Source of the DNA: SSC3 sp035477015
Lineage (GTDB): Bacteria > Actinomycetota > Actinomycetes > Propionibacteriales > Nocardioidaceae
NCBI GenBank assembly: GCA_035477015.1
Contig: DATILB010000112.1
Location: 1-14,531, forward strand
Reading direction: 5' to 3'
Length of the DNA stretch: 14,531 nt
The notes beneath the pieces are model-generated. The model was not told the origin of the DNA. It ran no database searches and saw nothing but the letters and a program-made list of their open reading frames with translations. The position numbers and the translations under genes are program-made. Positions 7,446 to 13,612 of the stretch are shown in pieces; position 1 is the first letter of the stretch; every line of letters begins with the position of its first letter.

Positions 7446-8150
7446 ATGGCCCGCGCGGTCGAGTCTTCGACTGACGCCCCTCGGCGGTTCTACCGCCAGA
7501 GCCCGGGCGAGCGGTGGTGGTTCGCCGTCATTCTCCTGCCTGCCCTTCTCACGGCCGCCTTCGTAGCCACCTCGGGTCCCGCCATCGAGCATGACCTCGG
7601 ACTGAGCACGTCGCAGGCCCTCCAGAGCAACGGGGTCATCGGCGTACAGGTCGAGATGAGCGGCCGCAATGCCACCCTCAAAGTGCCGACCGGCCAGAGC
7701 CAGGAGCAGGCGCTCGCAGTCGCCTCGGCCATCGACGGCATCGGGGACGTGAAGGTCGACAACGTCGCACGCAGTGCTGCCGAGGAGCGCGCCTGTCAGC
7801 GGCTCGAAGAGACGATGGGCAATGCCGACGAGGTGTTGAGCTTCGCCGGCTCCAGCACCGGTCTCTCCGGTTCCGCAGTCGGCCAGGTGTCCGCGCTCTC
7901 GAAGCTGCTGCTCAAGTGCCCGGCCGTCACGGTGAAGGTCTCAGGTCACACCGACGGGTCGGTGGTGAACGCCTCGGTCGTGTCCCTGCGCCGCGCCGAA
8001 GCAGTCCGCGATGCGCTGGTCCGCGACGGAGTGAAGGCAACGCGCATCAAGACCCAGGGCTACGGCGACAGCCTGCCGGCGTCCTCGGAAGACACCCCCA
8101 CTGGCCGCGCTCTCAACAACCGCGTGACGATCACGCTCGAGGAGGAATGA
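7446..8150 (+). CDS. arfA: ArfA/OmpATb-like protein: TM + BON + OmpA domain
   Basis: A 234-aa membrane-anchored protein. The basic N-terminus (residues 1-23) precedes one TM segment at about 25-44, predicting that the rest is extracytoplasmic. Residues 62-108 fit a single BON domain (GVQVEMSGRNATLKVP, AIDGIGDVKVDNV). Residues 115-234 are an OmpA/MotB peptidoglycan-binding domain: VSGHTDG at 165-171, RRAEAVRDALVRDGV at 182-196, TQGYGDSLP at 203-211 and GRALNNRVTI at 220-229. C117 and C158 are 41 residues apart, close to the spacing of the cysteine pair reported in M. tuberculosis OmpATb. That protein (Rv0899) has the same TM-BON-OmpA order but is longer (326 aa) with a larger BON region. The two following genes reproduce the arfB-arfC order. 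Function in wall attachment is supported by the domain; channel activity is not demonstrable here. Confidence 0.85.
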   Translation: MARAVESSTDAPRRFYRQSPGERWWFAVILLPALLTAAFVATSGPAIEHDLGLSTSQALQSNGVIGVQVEMSGRNATLKVPTGQSQEQALAVASAIDGIGDVKVDNVARSAAEERACQRLEETMGNADEVLSFAGSSTGLSGSAVGQVSALSKLLLKCPAVTVKVSGHTDGSVVNASVVSLRRAEAVRDALVRDGVKATRIKTQGYGDSLPASSEDTPTGRALNNRVTITLEEE

Positions 8151-8151
8151 C

Positions 8152-8301
8152 ATGTGGTCGTTGTTCCCTGAGCTGCTCGGGCCGATGATCCTTGCGTTCG
8201 TCGCCGGGTCGCTCGTCGCCTGGCTCGCCCTAGGCATGGTGCTGCGCAAGTACCCCACCGACGAGGTCGACGACCAGCCGGCCGGCCCCAGGGGGATCTG
8301 A
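8152..8301 (+). CDS. arfB: ArfB-like small single-TM protein (49 aa)
   Basis: ATG at 8152 follows the upstream stop by 1 nt, with GGAGGA (8141-8146) 5 nt before it. The TGA at 8299-8301 overlaps the next ATG as TGATG. The 49-aa product starts MWSLFPELLGPM. It has one hydrophobic segment at about 9-31 with GSLVAWLALG in its centre, then RK at 32-33 and an acidic, Pro-rich tail (TDEVDDQPAGP). From memory, M. tuberculosis ArfB (Rv0900) is about 50 aa and shares the pattern AF..GS.VAW, then basic, then DE. Positive residues after the TM suggest the tail is cytoplasmic. Size, position and pattern together support an ArfB-like channel accessory role; an alignment is needed for proof. Confidence 0.75.
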   Translation: MWSLFPELLGPMILAFVAGSLVAWLALGMVLRKYPTDEVDDQPAGPRGI

Positions 8302-10514
8302 TGCGCTGGCTGATCGAGAACCAGACACCGTGGCTGATCCTCTCAGCCGTCTTCGGCGCGCTCACAACCGCGCTGCTGATGATCAAGCGTGACGTGCCAC
8401 CCAGCACACGCGTGACCGTCGTGGAGAAGGCGCCGCCTCCTCCCGTTCGGGTCGAGCCCGATCGTCCGGCGCCGGTCGAGTCCCCCTGGGACACCGCTGC
8501 TCGGCTCGCCGAGGCCGCCACGGTCCGCAAGCAGCAACCGGTCGCGGCGCCCGCCCCCGTGCCGGTGCACGCCTCCGTCGGAGCCCTCGCGCCACCCGAG
8601 ACCATCGAGATGCTTCCGACGTACCAGCCCGAGCCGGTGAGCGCCAAGAGCGGTCTCCGCGGGCGTCTCAAGGGACGCAAGTCCGAGCCTGCGGCCCCTG
8701 CCCTCGAGCCAGTCATGCTGGCTCCGGAGCCGGTGCGTCAGACCGCGGTCGAGGTGGTCGAGCCCGCACCGATGTTCGAGGAGCACCCGGTGTTCCCCGA
8801 CGTCGTCCCCGACGTCGTCCCTGTGTCGATCAAGCAGGCCGCGCTGCTCGAGCAGGAGGAGAAGATCGAGCAGGACCGCGAGCGTGCAGCCCGTCGGGCG
8901 GCGGAGCGCATCGCCAAGGACCGGATGGAGCGACTGTCCACCCAAGCCAGCGCGGAGCCGGACAGCCCCGAGGCAGCCGAGCTGGAAACGCTCAAGGAGG
9001 AAGCCCGGCTGGAGGCCGAGCGCCTCGAGGCGGAGCGCATCGCAGCCGAGCGCCGTGAGGCGAAGCTCCTCGAGGACGAGCGCCTCGCCGTCGAGCGCGC
9101 CGAGGTCGAGCGGATCGAGCGTCAGCGCAAGGACGAGGTCGAGCGTCTCGAGAAGGTACGTCGCGAGCGCGAGCAGCTCGAGACCGAACGGATCGAGGCC
9201 GAGCGCGCCGAGGCCGAGCGCGCGAAGAACACCCGGCTCGAGCACGAGCGCCTCGAGAAGGAGCGCGTAGAGCTGGAGCGGCAGTCTGTTGAGAAGGCCG
9301 AGGCTGCGCGCGTCGAGGCGGCGCGACTCACGAAGGAGCGCGCCGAAGCCCAGCGACTCGCGGCTGAGCGTGCCGAGGTGGCCCGGATCGACGCCGAGCA
9401 GCTCGCGGCGGAGCGCGCAGAGGCTGAGCGCGTTGCCGCTGAGCGGGCCGAGAAGGAGCGCGTCGAGGCAGAGCGCCTCGCTGCCGAGCAGGCCGAGATC
9501 GATCGGATCGAGGCGGAGCGCCTGGAGCTGGAGCGCGCCAAGGCTGAGCGACTCGCGGCCGAGCGGGCTGAGAAGGAGCGCGTGGAGGCGGAGCGTGCCG
9601 CGGCCGGGCTGGCCAAGGCGGAAGCGGCCTATGCCAAGCGCATGGACGCAGAGCGCGCGAAGGCCGAGACCGCCGCGGCCAAGAAGGCCGAAGCAGAGAA
9701 GGTCAAGGCCGAGAAGGCTGAGGCGGAGCGCCTGGAGAAGGAGCGCGCCGAAGCCGAGCTCGTCGCGGCCGAGAAGGCCGAGACCGAGCGGATCGAGCGG
9801 GAGCGTGCCGCAGCGGAGGCCGAGCTGGCCGAGTCCCGCGAGAAGGCGCGCGTAGAAGCCGAGGCCAAGCGCGAGCGTGTCGCCCAGTCCGCGGCACCTG
9901 TGCACGAAGCGGACCCGGCGGTCGCGCAGTTCGCCACACTCGAGGAGCTGGCCGCCCTCACCGAGGACGACAGCGACGACAAGTCTCGGCGCACCACAAG
10001 GCGCAAGAGCCGCGCCAAGGAGGTGCTGGACCCGCAGCCGGTGGCGTACTCCTCACCCAGGGCTTCCGAGAACGGCCATGCCGCCGAGGTCGGTTCCGTC
10101 GCCACCGCGATGCCGATCGCGGAGCCGATGCCCGAGCCGCGCACCGAGGTCATCCCGGAGCCGGTCATCGAGACCGTTCCCGAGCCCGTGATCGAAGTGG
10201 TGGCCGAGCCGACGCCGGAGCCTGAGCCTGAGCCGGTCGTGGCGTCACTGCCAGCCGTGGCCACGCCGTACGACCCCGAGTCGCACACGCCGTACGGCGC
10301 GGGATCGCTCGCACCGCGCATCGACGGAGCCGCGCCCACCGGCTATCCGGTCAAGGGGAACGTCGAGACGCTGCTCTTCCACACCGCGGCCTCGCGCTGG
10401 TTCAGCCGGATCAAGGCGGACGTGTGGTTCGAGTCCGAGGCGATCGCGGAAGCCGCCGGGTTCACCCGCTGGGACCGCCGGGGCACCACGGCGCACACCC
10501 TCCGCGACTCGTAG
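8301..10514 (+). CDS. arfC: ArfC-like sunset-domain protein with a giant pentad-repeat helix
   Basis: A 737-aa protein. One TM segment (about 11-28) is followed by KR, then a Pro/Glu-rich linker to about 185. A charged helical region starts near 185. From 234 to 504 it is an in-phase array of five-residue repeats with one extra residue at 279. Residues 505-535 are still helical. Then come an acidic patch, a KSRRTTRRKSRAKE basic patch, and a Pro-Glu stalk at about 604-655 (PEPVIE units). The C-terminus is a sunset domain: TPYGAGS at 663-669, GYPVKGN at 681-687, LLFHT, ADVWF at 706-710 and AEAAGFTRW. Sunset-domain variants of ArfC occur in actinobacteria next to arfA and arfB, as here; Rv0901 is only ~170 aa and lacks the rod. 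AGGGGGA sits just ahead of the ATG, which overlaps the arfB stop. Helix and ends are clear; function is not. Confidence 0.82.
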   Translation: MRWLIENQTPWLILSAVFGALTTALLMIKRDVPPSTRVTVVEKAPPPPVRVEPDRPAPVESPWDTAARLAEAATVRKQQPVAAPAPVPVHASVGALAPPETIEMLPTYQPEPVSAKSGLRGRLKGRKSEPAAPALEPVMLAPEPVRQTAVEVVEPAPMFEEHPVFPDVVPDVVPVSIKQAALLEQEEKIEQDRERAARRAAERIAKDRMERLSTQASAEPDSPEAAELETLKEEARLEAERLEAERIAAERREAKLLEDERLAVERAEVERIERQRKDEVERLEKVRREREQLETERIEAERAEAERAKNTRLEHERLEKERVELERQSVEKAEAARVEAARLTKERAEAQRLAAERAEVARIDAEQLAAERAEAERVAAERAEKERVEAERLAAEQAEIDRIEAERLELERAKAERLAAERAEKERVEAERAAAGLAKAEAAYAKRMDAERAKAETAAAKKAEAEKVKAEKAEAERLEKERAEAELVAAEKAETERIERERAAAEAELAESREKARVEAEAKRERVAQSAAPVHEADPAVAQFATLEELAALTEDDSDDKSRRTTRRKSRAKEVLDPQPVAYSSPRASENGHAAEVGSVATAMPIAEPMPEPRTEVIPEPVIETVPEPVIEVVAEPTPEPEPEPVVASLPAVATPYDPESHTPYGAGSLAPRIDGAAPTGYPVKGNVETLLFHTAASRWFSRIKADVWFESEAIAEAAGFTRWDRRGTTAHTLRDS
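9000..9812 (+). repeat. Degenerate 15-bp tandem repeat encoding 54 five-residue units
   Basis: Codons 234-504 of the ArfC-like gene divide into 54 pentads: nine (234-278), one extra Glu codon (279), then 45 uninterrupted (280-504). The commonest unit is A-E-R-(L/A/V/I)-(E/A), for example AERAE, KERVE, AERLA. The Arg or Lys third position and the small or hydrophobic fourth position are the best kept. DNA copies are diverged, so the array is old or under protein-level selection rather than a recent slippage expansion. Confidence 0.85.
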
Positions 10515-10569
10515 GAGCCTGCCGAGCAATCCGCGCGGCTGCGCGGAGCCCGTCTTGTTCGGCAGCCTC
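10515..10569 (+). terminator. Branched inverted repeat after the ArfC-like gene
   Basis: The structure begins at the base after the stop codon. Outer stem: CTGCCGAGCAA (10519-10529) pairs with TTGTTCGGCAG (10555-10565), 11 bp with one G-T pair. Beyond one mismatch, GAG 10515-10517 pairs with CTC 10567-10569. Inner stem: TCCGCGC (10530-10536) pairs with GCGCGGA (10541-10547) around a GGCT loop. There is no U tract. It probably separates the ftsK-to-arfC transcript from rimO. Confidence 0.6.
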
Positions 10570-10576
10570 CAGACGA

Positions 10577-10614
10577 TTGGGCCGCGGGGCCGTTCGCCAG
10601 TCATACTGACGGAC
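10577..10614 (+). promoter_or_regulatory. Possible rimO promoter with near-leaderless start
   Basis: CATACT at 10602-10607 resembles a -10 element and would start transcription near 10614, leaving about 5 nt before the rimO ATG. TTGGGC at 10577-10582 is a poor -35 with a long 19-bp spacer. The region before the ATG has no good ribosome site (GGACGG only), which fits a near-leaderless start. Confidence 0.3.
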
Positions 10615-10618
10615 GGTC

Positions 10619-12061
10619 ATGACGAACACACTCACCACTGTCTCGCTGGTCACCTTGGGGTGCGCCCGCAACGAGGTCGACTCCGAAGAGCTGGCTGCAC
10701 GCCTCGAAGAGGGCGGTTTCCGGCTCGTGGACGACCCAGCCGACGCTGAGGCCGTCGTGGTCAACACCTGCGGCTTCGTCGAGGCGGCGAAGAAGGACAG
10801 CGTGGACACGCTGCTTCAGGCTGCGGACCTGAAGGGGTCGGGGGCCACGAAGGCCGTCGTCGCCGTCGGCTGCATGGCCGAGCGCTACGGCAAGGAGCTT
10901 GCGACGAGCCTGCCCGAGGCTGACGCGGTGCTCGGGTTCGACGACTACCCGGTGATCGCCGAGCGACTCCGCACGATCCTCGCGGGTGGCCACCACGAGG
11001 CGCACACGCCCTCCGACCGTCGCGCCCTCCTGCCGATCGCGCCGGCGGCGCGCGACGCGAGCACCGTGATCGTGCCCGGGCACAGCATCGCCGCACCCGA
11101 CCTCCCGGCAGGCGCAGCCCCCGCTGCGGGACCGCGCGCCGTACGCCGTCGCCTGGATGGCGGTCCGATGGCACCCCTGAAGCTGGCCAGCGGCTGCGAC
11201 CGCCGCTGTTCGTTCTGTGCGATCCCGAGTTTCCGCGGCTCGTTCGTGTCGCGGCGCCCCAGTGACGTCGTCGGCGAGGGCCGCTGGCTCGCCGAGCAGG
11301 GCGTCAAGGAGCTTTTCCTGGTCAGCGAGAACTCAACGTCGTACGGCAAGGACCTCGGCGACATCCGGCTCCTCGAGACGATGCTGCCCGAGCTGGCAGC
11401 CATCGAAGGGGTCGAGCGGGTGCGGGTCTCCTACCTCCAGCCCGCCGAGACTCGGCCCGGCCTCGTGACGGCGATCGCGGGGACCGCCGGAGTTGCCAGC
11501 TACTTCGACCTGTCGTTCCAGCACGCGTCGGCGGACGTGCTTCGCCGGATGCGCCGCTTCGGTGACCCCGAGAGCTTCCTGGGCCTGCTGGAACAGGTGC
11601 GCGCGCAGGCTCCCCTCGCGGGTGTGCGCTCGAACGTCATCGTCGGGTTCCCCGGCGAGACCGAGGCGGACCTGGAGACGCTCTGCTCCTTCCTCGAGGC
11701 AGGCCGGCTCGACGTCGTCGGCGTGTTCGGCTACTCGGACGAGGACGGCACCGAGGCAGCGACGTACGACGGCAAGCTCGACGAGGACGAGATCCGGGCC
11801 CGGACCGAGCACGTCGTGCGCCTGGTCGAGGAGCTGACCGCCCAGCGCGCCGAGGAGCGCATCGGCGAGACCGTCGAGGTCCTGGTCGAGTCGATCTCCA
11901 AGAAGCGAGGCGCGGAAGGCCGCGCTGAGCACCAGGGCCCGGAAGTGGACGGTGTCACGACCCTGATCCGTGTCCCCCGGGGCACCAAGGTGGGTGACCT
12001 CCTGACTGCGACGGTCACGGGGTCCGACGGGGTGGACCTGGTCGCCGAAGTGGTTGGATAG
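10619..12061 (+). CDS. rimO: Ribosomal protein S12 methylthiotransferase RimO
   Basis: A 480-aa radical-SAM enzyme that methylthiolates a conserved aspartate of ribosomal protein S12, using two iron-sulfur clusters. The N-terminal UPF0004 domain carries the three cluster-binding cysteines C15 (TLGCARNEVD), C51 (NTCGFVEAAK) and C85 (VGCMAER). The radical-SAM core has the CxxxCxxC motif CDRRCSFC at 193-200 and continues through SYLQPAETRPG, DLSFQHAS and NVIVGFPGET. A TRAM-type domain occupies about 415-480. DSEE and FVEAAKKDS are RimO- rather than MiaB-like. An Ala/Pro/Arg-rich insert (about 124-182) lies between the two domains and makes the protein longer than the ~440-aa E. coli enzyme, as in other actinobacteria. 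pgsA follows after 5 nt, so the two are probably co-transcribed. Confidence 0.95.
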   Translation: MTNTLTTVSLVTLGCARNEVDSEELAARLEEGGFRLVDDPADAEAVVVNTCGFVEAAKKDSVDTLLQAADLKGSGATKAVVAVGCMAERYGKELATSLPEADAVLGFDDYPVIAERLRTILAGGHHEAHTPSDRRALLPIAPAARDASTVIVPGHSIAAPDLPAGAAPAAGPRAVRRRLDGGPMAPLKLASGCDRRCSFCAIPSFRGSFVSRRPSDVVGEGRWLAEQGVKELFLVSENSTSYGKDLGDIRLLETMLPELAAIEGVERVRVSYLQPAETRPGLVTAIAGTAGVASYFDLSFQHASADVLRRMRRFGDPESFLGLLEQVRAQAPLAGVRSNVIVGFPGETEADLETLCSFLEAGRLDVVGVFGYSDEDGTEAATYDGKLDEDEIRARTEHVVRLVEELTAQRAEERIGETVEVLVESISKKRGAEGRAEHQGPEVDGVTTLIRVPRGTKVGDLLTATVTGSDGVDLVAEVVG

Positions 12062-12066
12062 CGGCA

Positions 12067-12699
12067 ATGGACGAGCTCACCGTGGACGCCAAGCCGAGCA
12101 ACTGGAACGTTCCGAACGCCCTGACGACTTTGCGCATCGCGATGGTCCCGTTCTTCGCCTGGGCCCTGCTCGTCGAGGACGGGGAGAACAACGGGTGGCG
12201 CTGGATCGCCTATGTGCTGTTCGGGCTCGCCATGGTGACGGACAAGATCGACGGTGATCTCGCCCGCAAGCACAACCTGATCACCAACTTCGGCAAGATC
12301 GCCGACCCCATCGCGGACAAGGCCCTGACCGGCATGGCCTTCGTCGGGCTCTCGATCATCGGCGAGCTGTGGTGGGCGGTCACGATTGTGGTCCTGGTCC
12401 GCGAGTGGGGCATCACGTTCATGCGCTTCTGGCTGATCAAGCACGACGTGATCGTGCCGGCCGGCCAGGGCGGCAAGCTGAAGACCACCTTCCAGGCAAT
12501 CGCGCTCATGCTCCTCATCGCGCCCCTCAACCACCTTGATGGGTCCTGGGAGACCCTCGGCATGGTCGGTTGGTGGATCGGCATCGTCTCGATGGCGGTC
12601 GCGGTCGCGTTCACCGTCGTGACCGGCTACCAGTACGTCGGACAGATGCTGCACGCCCGTGTGGAGGCGAAGGCCGCCAAGGCGGCCAGGGCGGGCTGA
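12067..12699 (+). CDS. pgsA: CDP-diacylglycerol-glycerol-3-phosphate 3-phosphatidyltransferase (PgsA family)
   Basis: A 210-aa integral membrane enzyme that makes phosphatidylglycerophosphate, the first step to phosphatidylglycerol and cardiolipin. The CDP-alcohol phosphotransferase motif D-x2-D-G-x2-A-R-x8-G-x3-D-x3-D is complete: D59, D62, G63, A66, R67, G76, D80 and D84. The typical N-terminal WNVPNALTTLRI (13-24) leads into the first TM. Further hydrophobic segments lie at about 45-57, 84-120 (with a WW pair), 142-155 and 160-190. The C-terminal tail is Lys/Ala-rich. The ATG is 5 nt after the rimO stop and has a weak ribosome site, suggesting coupling. Actinobacteria carry several PgsA-like paralogues, including PI-phosphate synthase. 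This one sits in the rimO-pgsA-cinA-clgR block, where PgsA is the usual annotation. Confidence 0.92.
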   Translation: MDELTVDAKPSNWNVPNALTTLRIAMVPFFAWALLVEDGENNGWRWIAYVLFGLAMVTDKIDGDLARKHNLITNFGKIADPIADKALTGMAFVGLSIIGELWWAVTIVVLVREWGITFMRFWLIKHDVIVPAGQGGKLKTTFQAIALMLLIAPLNHLDGSWETLGMVGWWIGIVSMAVAVAFTVVTGYQYVGQMLHARVEAKAAKAARAG

Positions 12700-12702
12700 G
12701 GG

Positions 12703-13173
12703 GTGGCCGACGAGACGGCGGCGCGGGTGCTCGACCTGCTGCGCTCCCGCCACGAGACCGTTGCGACCGCCGAGTCGCTCACAGGTGGCCTGCTGGGCCA
12801 GCTCATCACGTCGGTGCCCGGTTCGAGCAGCATGTACGTCGGCGGTGTGATCGCCTACGCGACTGAGGTGAAGCAGCAGCTCCTCGGGGTCTCGTCGAGC
12901 ACGGTGGAGCGGCACGGCGTGATCTCCGGCGAGTGCGCCGAGGAGATGGCGGCTGGGGCGCTGACCGCGTTCGGGTCGACCTGGGCGCTGAGCACCACCG
13001 GGGTGGCCGGGCCCGAGTCGCAGGAGGACAAACCCGTCGGCACCGTGTACGTCGCCGTGGCCGGCCCCCGCACCGCCGTACGAGCGCTCCGGCTCGAAGG
13101 GGACCGAGCAGACATCCGGCGGCAAGCGTGCGAACAGGCCCTGCTCGCGCTCCTGGAGACGGTCAACGGCTGA
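12703..13173 (+). CDS. pncC: CinA C-terminal-type nicotinamide-nucleotide amidase (PncC)
   Basis: A 156-aa single-domain CinA-C protein. It would hydrolyse nicotinamide mononucleotide to nicotinate mononucleotide and ammonia, a pyridine-nucleotide recycling step. Family motifs are intact: TAESLTGG at 22-29, SVPGSSSMYVGGVIAY at 37-52, the Lys at 57, GVISGECAEEMA at 72-83 and STTGVAGP at 97-104. The N-terminal COG1058 (ADP-ribose pyrophosphatase) domain of full-length CinA is absent, as is common in actinobacteria. The start is GTG at 12703, 3 nt after the pgsA stop, with GAGG overlapping that junction. It is the last gene before the clgR promoter region. Annotators often call it simply 'CinA family protein'. 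Confidence 0.92.
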   Translation: MADETAARVLDLLRSRHETVATAESLTGGLLGQLITSVPGSSSMYVGGVIAYATEVKQQLLGVSSSTVERHGVISGECAEEMAAGALTAFGSTWALSTTGVAGPESQEDKPVGTVYVAVAGPRTAVRALRLEGDRADIRRQACEQALLALLETVNG

Positions 13174-13198
13174 AACGGGATTTTGCCGGACAGGCGTC

Positions 13199-13225
13199 GG
13201 GAAGTTTCGCCGGGAAGGTAGCGTT
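13199..13225 (+). promoter_or_regulatory. Predicted ECF-sigma (SigR/SigH/SigE-type) promoter of clgR
   Basis: GGGAAG at 13199-13204 is followed by 17 nt and then CGTT at 13222-13225. This matches the stress-sigma pattern GGGAA-N16/17-CGTT (equivalently GGAA[T/C]-N18-GTT). Transcription would start near 13231, leaving a leader of about 45 nt. AGGAG at 13266-13270 is a good ribosome site 6 nt before the clgR ATG. clgR is a stress-sigma target in Mycobacterium and Corynebacterium. Confidence 0.6.
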
Positions 13226-13276
13226 ATCCCGAGAACGACCCAGCGACCCCACGCCGTGAACTGAGAGGAGCAGCCG

Positions 13277-13612
13277 ATGGTGATCTTCCGACGACTGCTC
13301 GGCGAGGTGCTGCGGTCCCAGCGCATGCGCCAGGGCCTCACCCTGCGCCAGGTGTCCGCTGAGGCGCGAGTCAGCCTCGGCTACATCTCCGAGGTCGAGC
13401 GCGGGCAGAAGGAAGCCTCGTCCGAGCTGCTCGCTGCGATCTGCGCGGCCCTCGACGTACCGCTGTCCGAGATCCTCTCCGAGGTCAGCGACGCCGTGGC
13501 GCTCGAAGAAGCCGCCCTGGCCATGCAGCTCGAGGAGGTCCAGCTCAAGTCGCTCGAGCTGCCGACCAAGACCCCCGAGCGTGGTGGCGACGTCGTAGCC
13601 TCCGCCGCCTGA
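13277..13612 (+). CDS. clgR: ClgR, transcriptional activator of Clp protease genes
   Basis: A 111-aa XRE-family regulator. In Streptomyces, Corynebacterium and Mycobacterium, ClgR activates clpP, clpC and other protease or repair genes. Residues 1-9 (MVIFRRLLG) and the HTH at 10-66 match the family closely, with TLRQVSAEARVSLGYISEVE and the diagnostic RGQKEASSELL at 42-52. Residues 67-95 form an acidic helix rich in Glu and Leu. The C-terminus is a Pro/Lys linker ending DVVASAA. A double-alanine terminus on Streptomyces ClgR was shown to direct Clp-dependent turnover, so this end is probably a degron. The start has a strong AGGAG and its own predicted stress promoter. The position next to cinA is the classic actinobacterial one. 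Confidence 0.95.
   Translation: MVIFRRLLGEVLRSQRMRQGLTLRQVSAEARVSLGYISEVERGQKEASSELLAAICAALDVPLSEILSEVSDAVALEEAALAMQLEEVQLKSLELPTKTPERGGDVVASAA

Noticed and set aside
8343..9905. 520-residue open frame antisense to the ArfC-like gene
   Set aside because: It is a Leu/Gly-rich reflection of the 15-bp GAGCGC-type repeats, which exclude stops on the other strand. It has no ribosome site or recognisable domain, and its ends follow the repeat array. The Ser/Arg-rich frames at 9122-9616 and 9289-9855 have the same origin.
13206..13226. ClgR autoregulatory operator in the clgR promoter
   Set aside because: TTTCGC and GCGTTA are present, but CGC and GCG are 10 bp apart rather than the 5 bp of published ClgR sites, and the bases overlap the sigma-factor boxes.
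11731..13341. 536-residue open frame antisense across rimO, pgsA, pncC and clgR
   Set aside because: It overlaps four well-supported genes and their intergenic promoter, and its composition is that of an antisense shadow.
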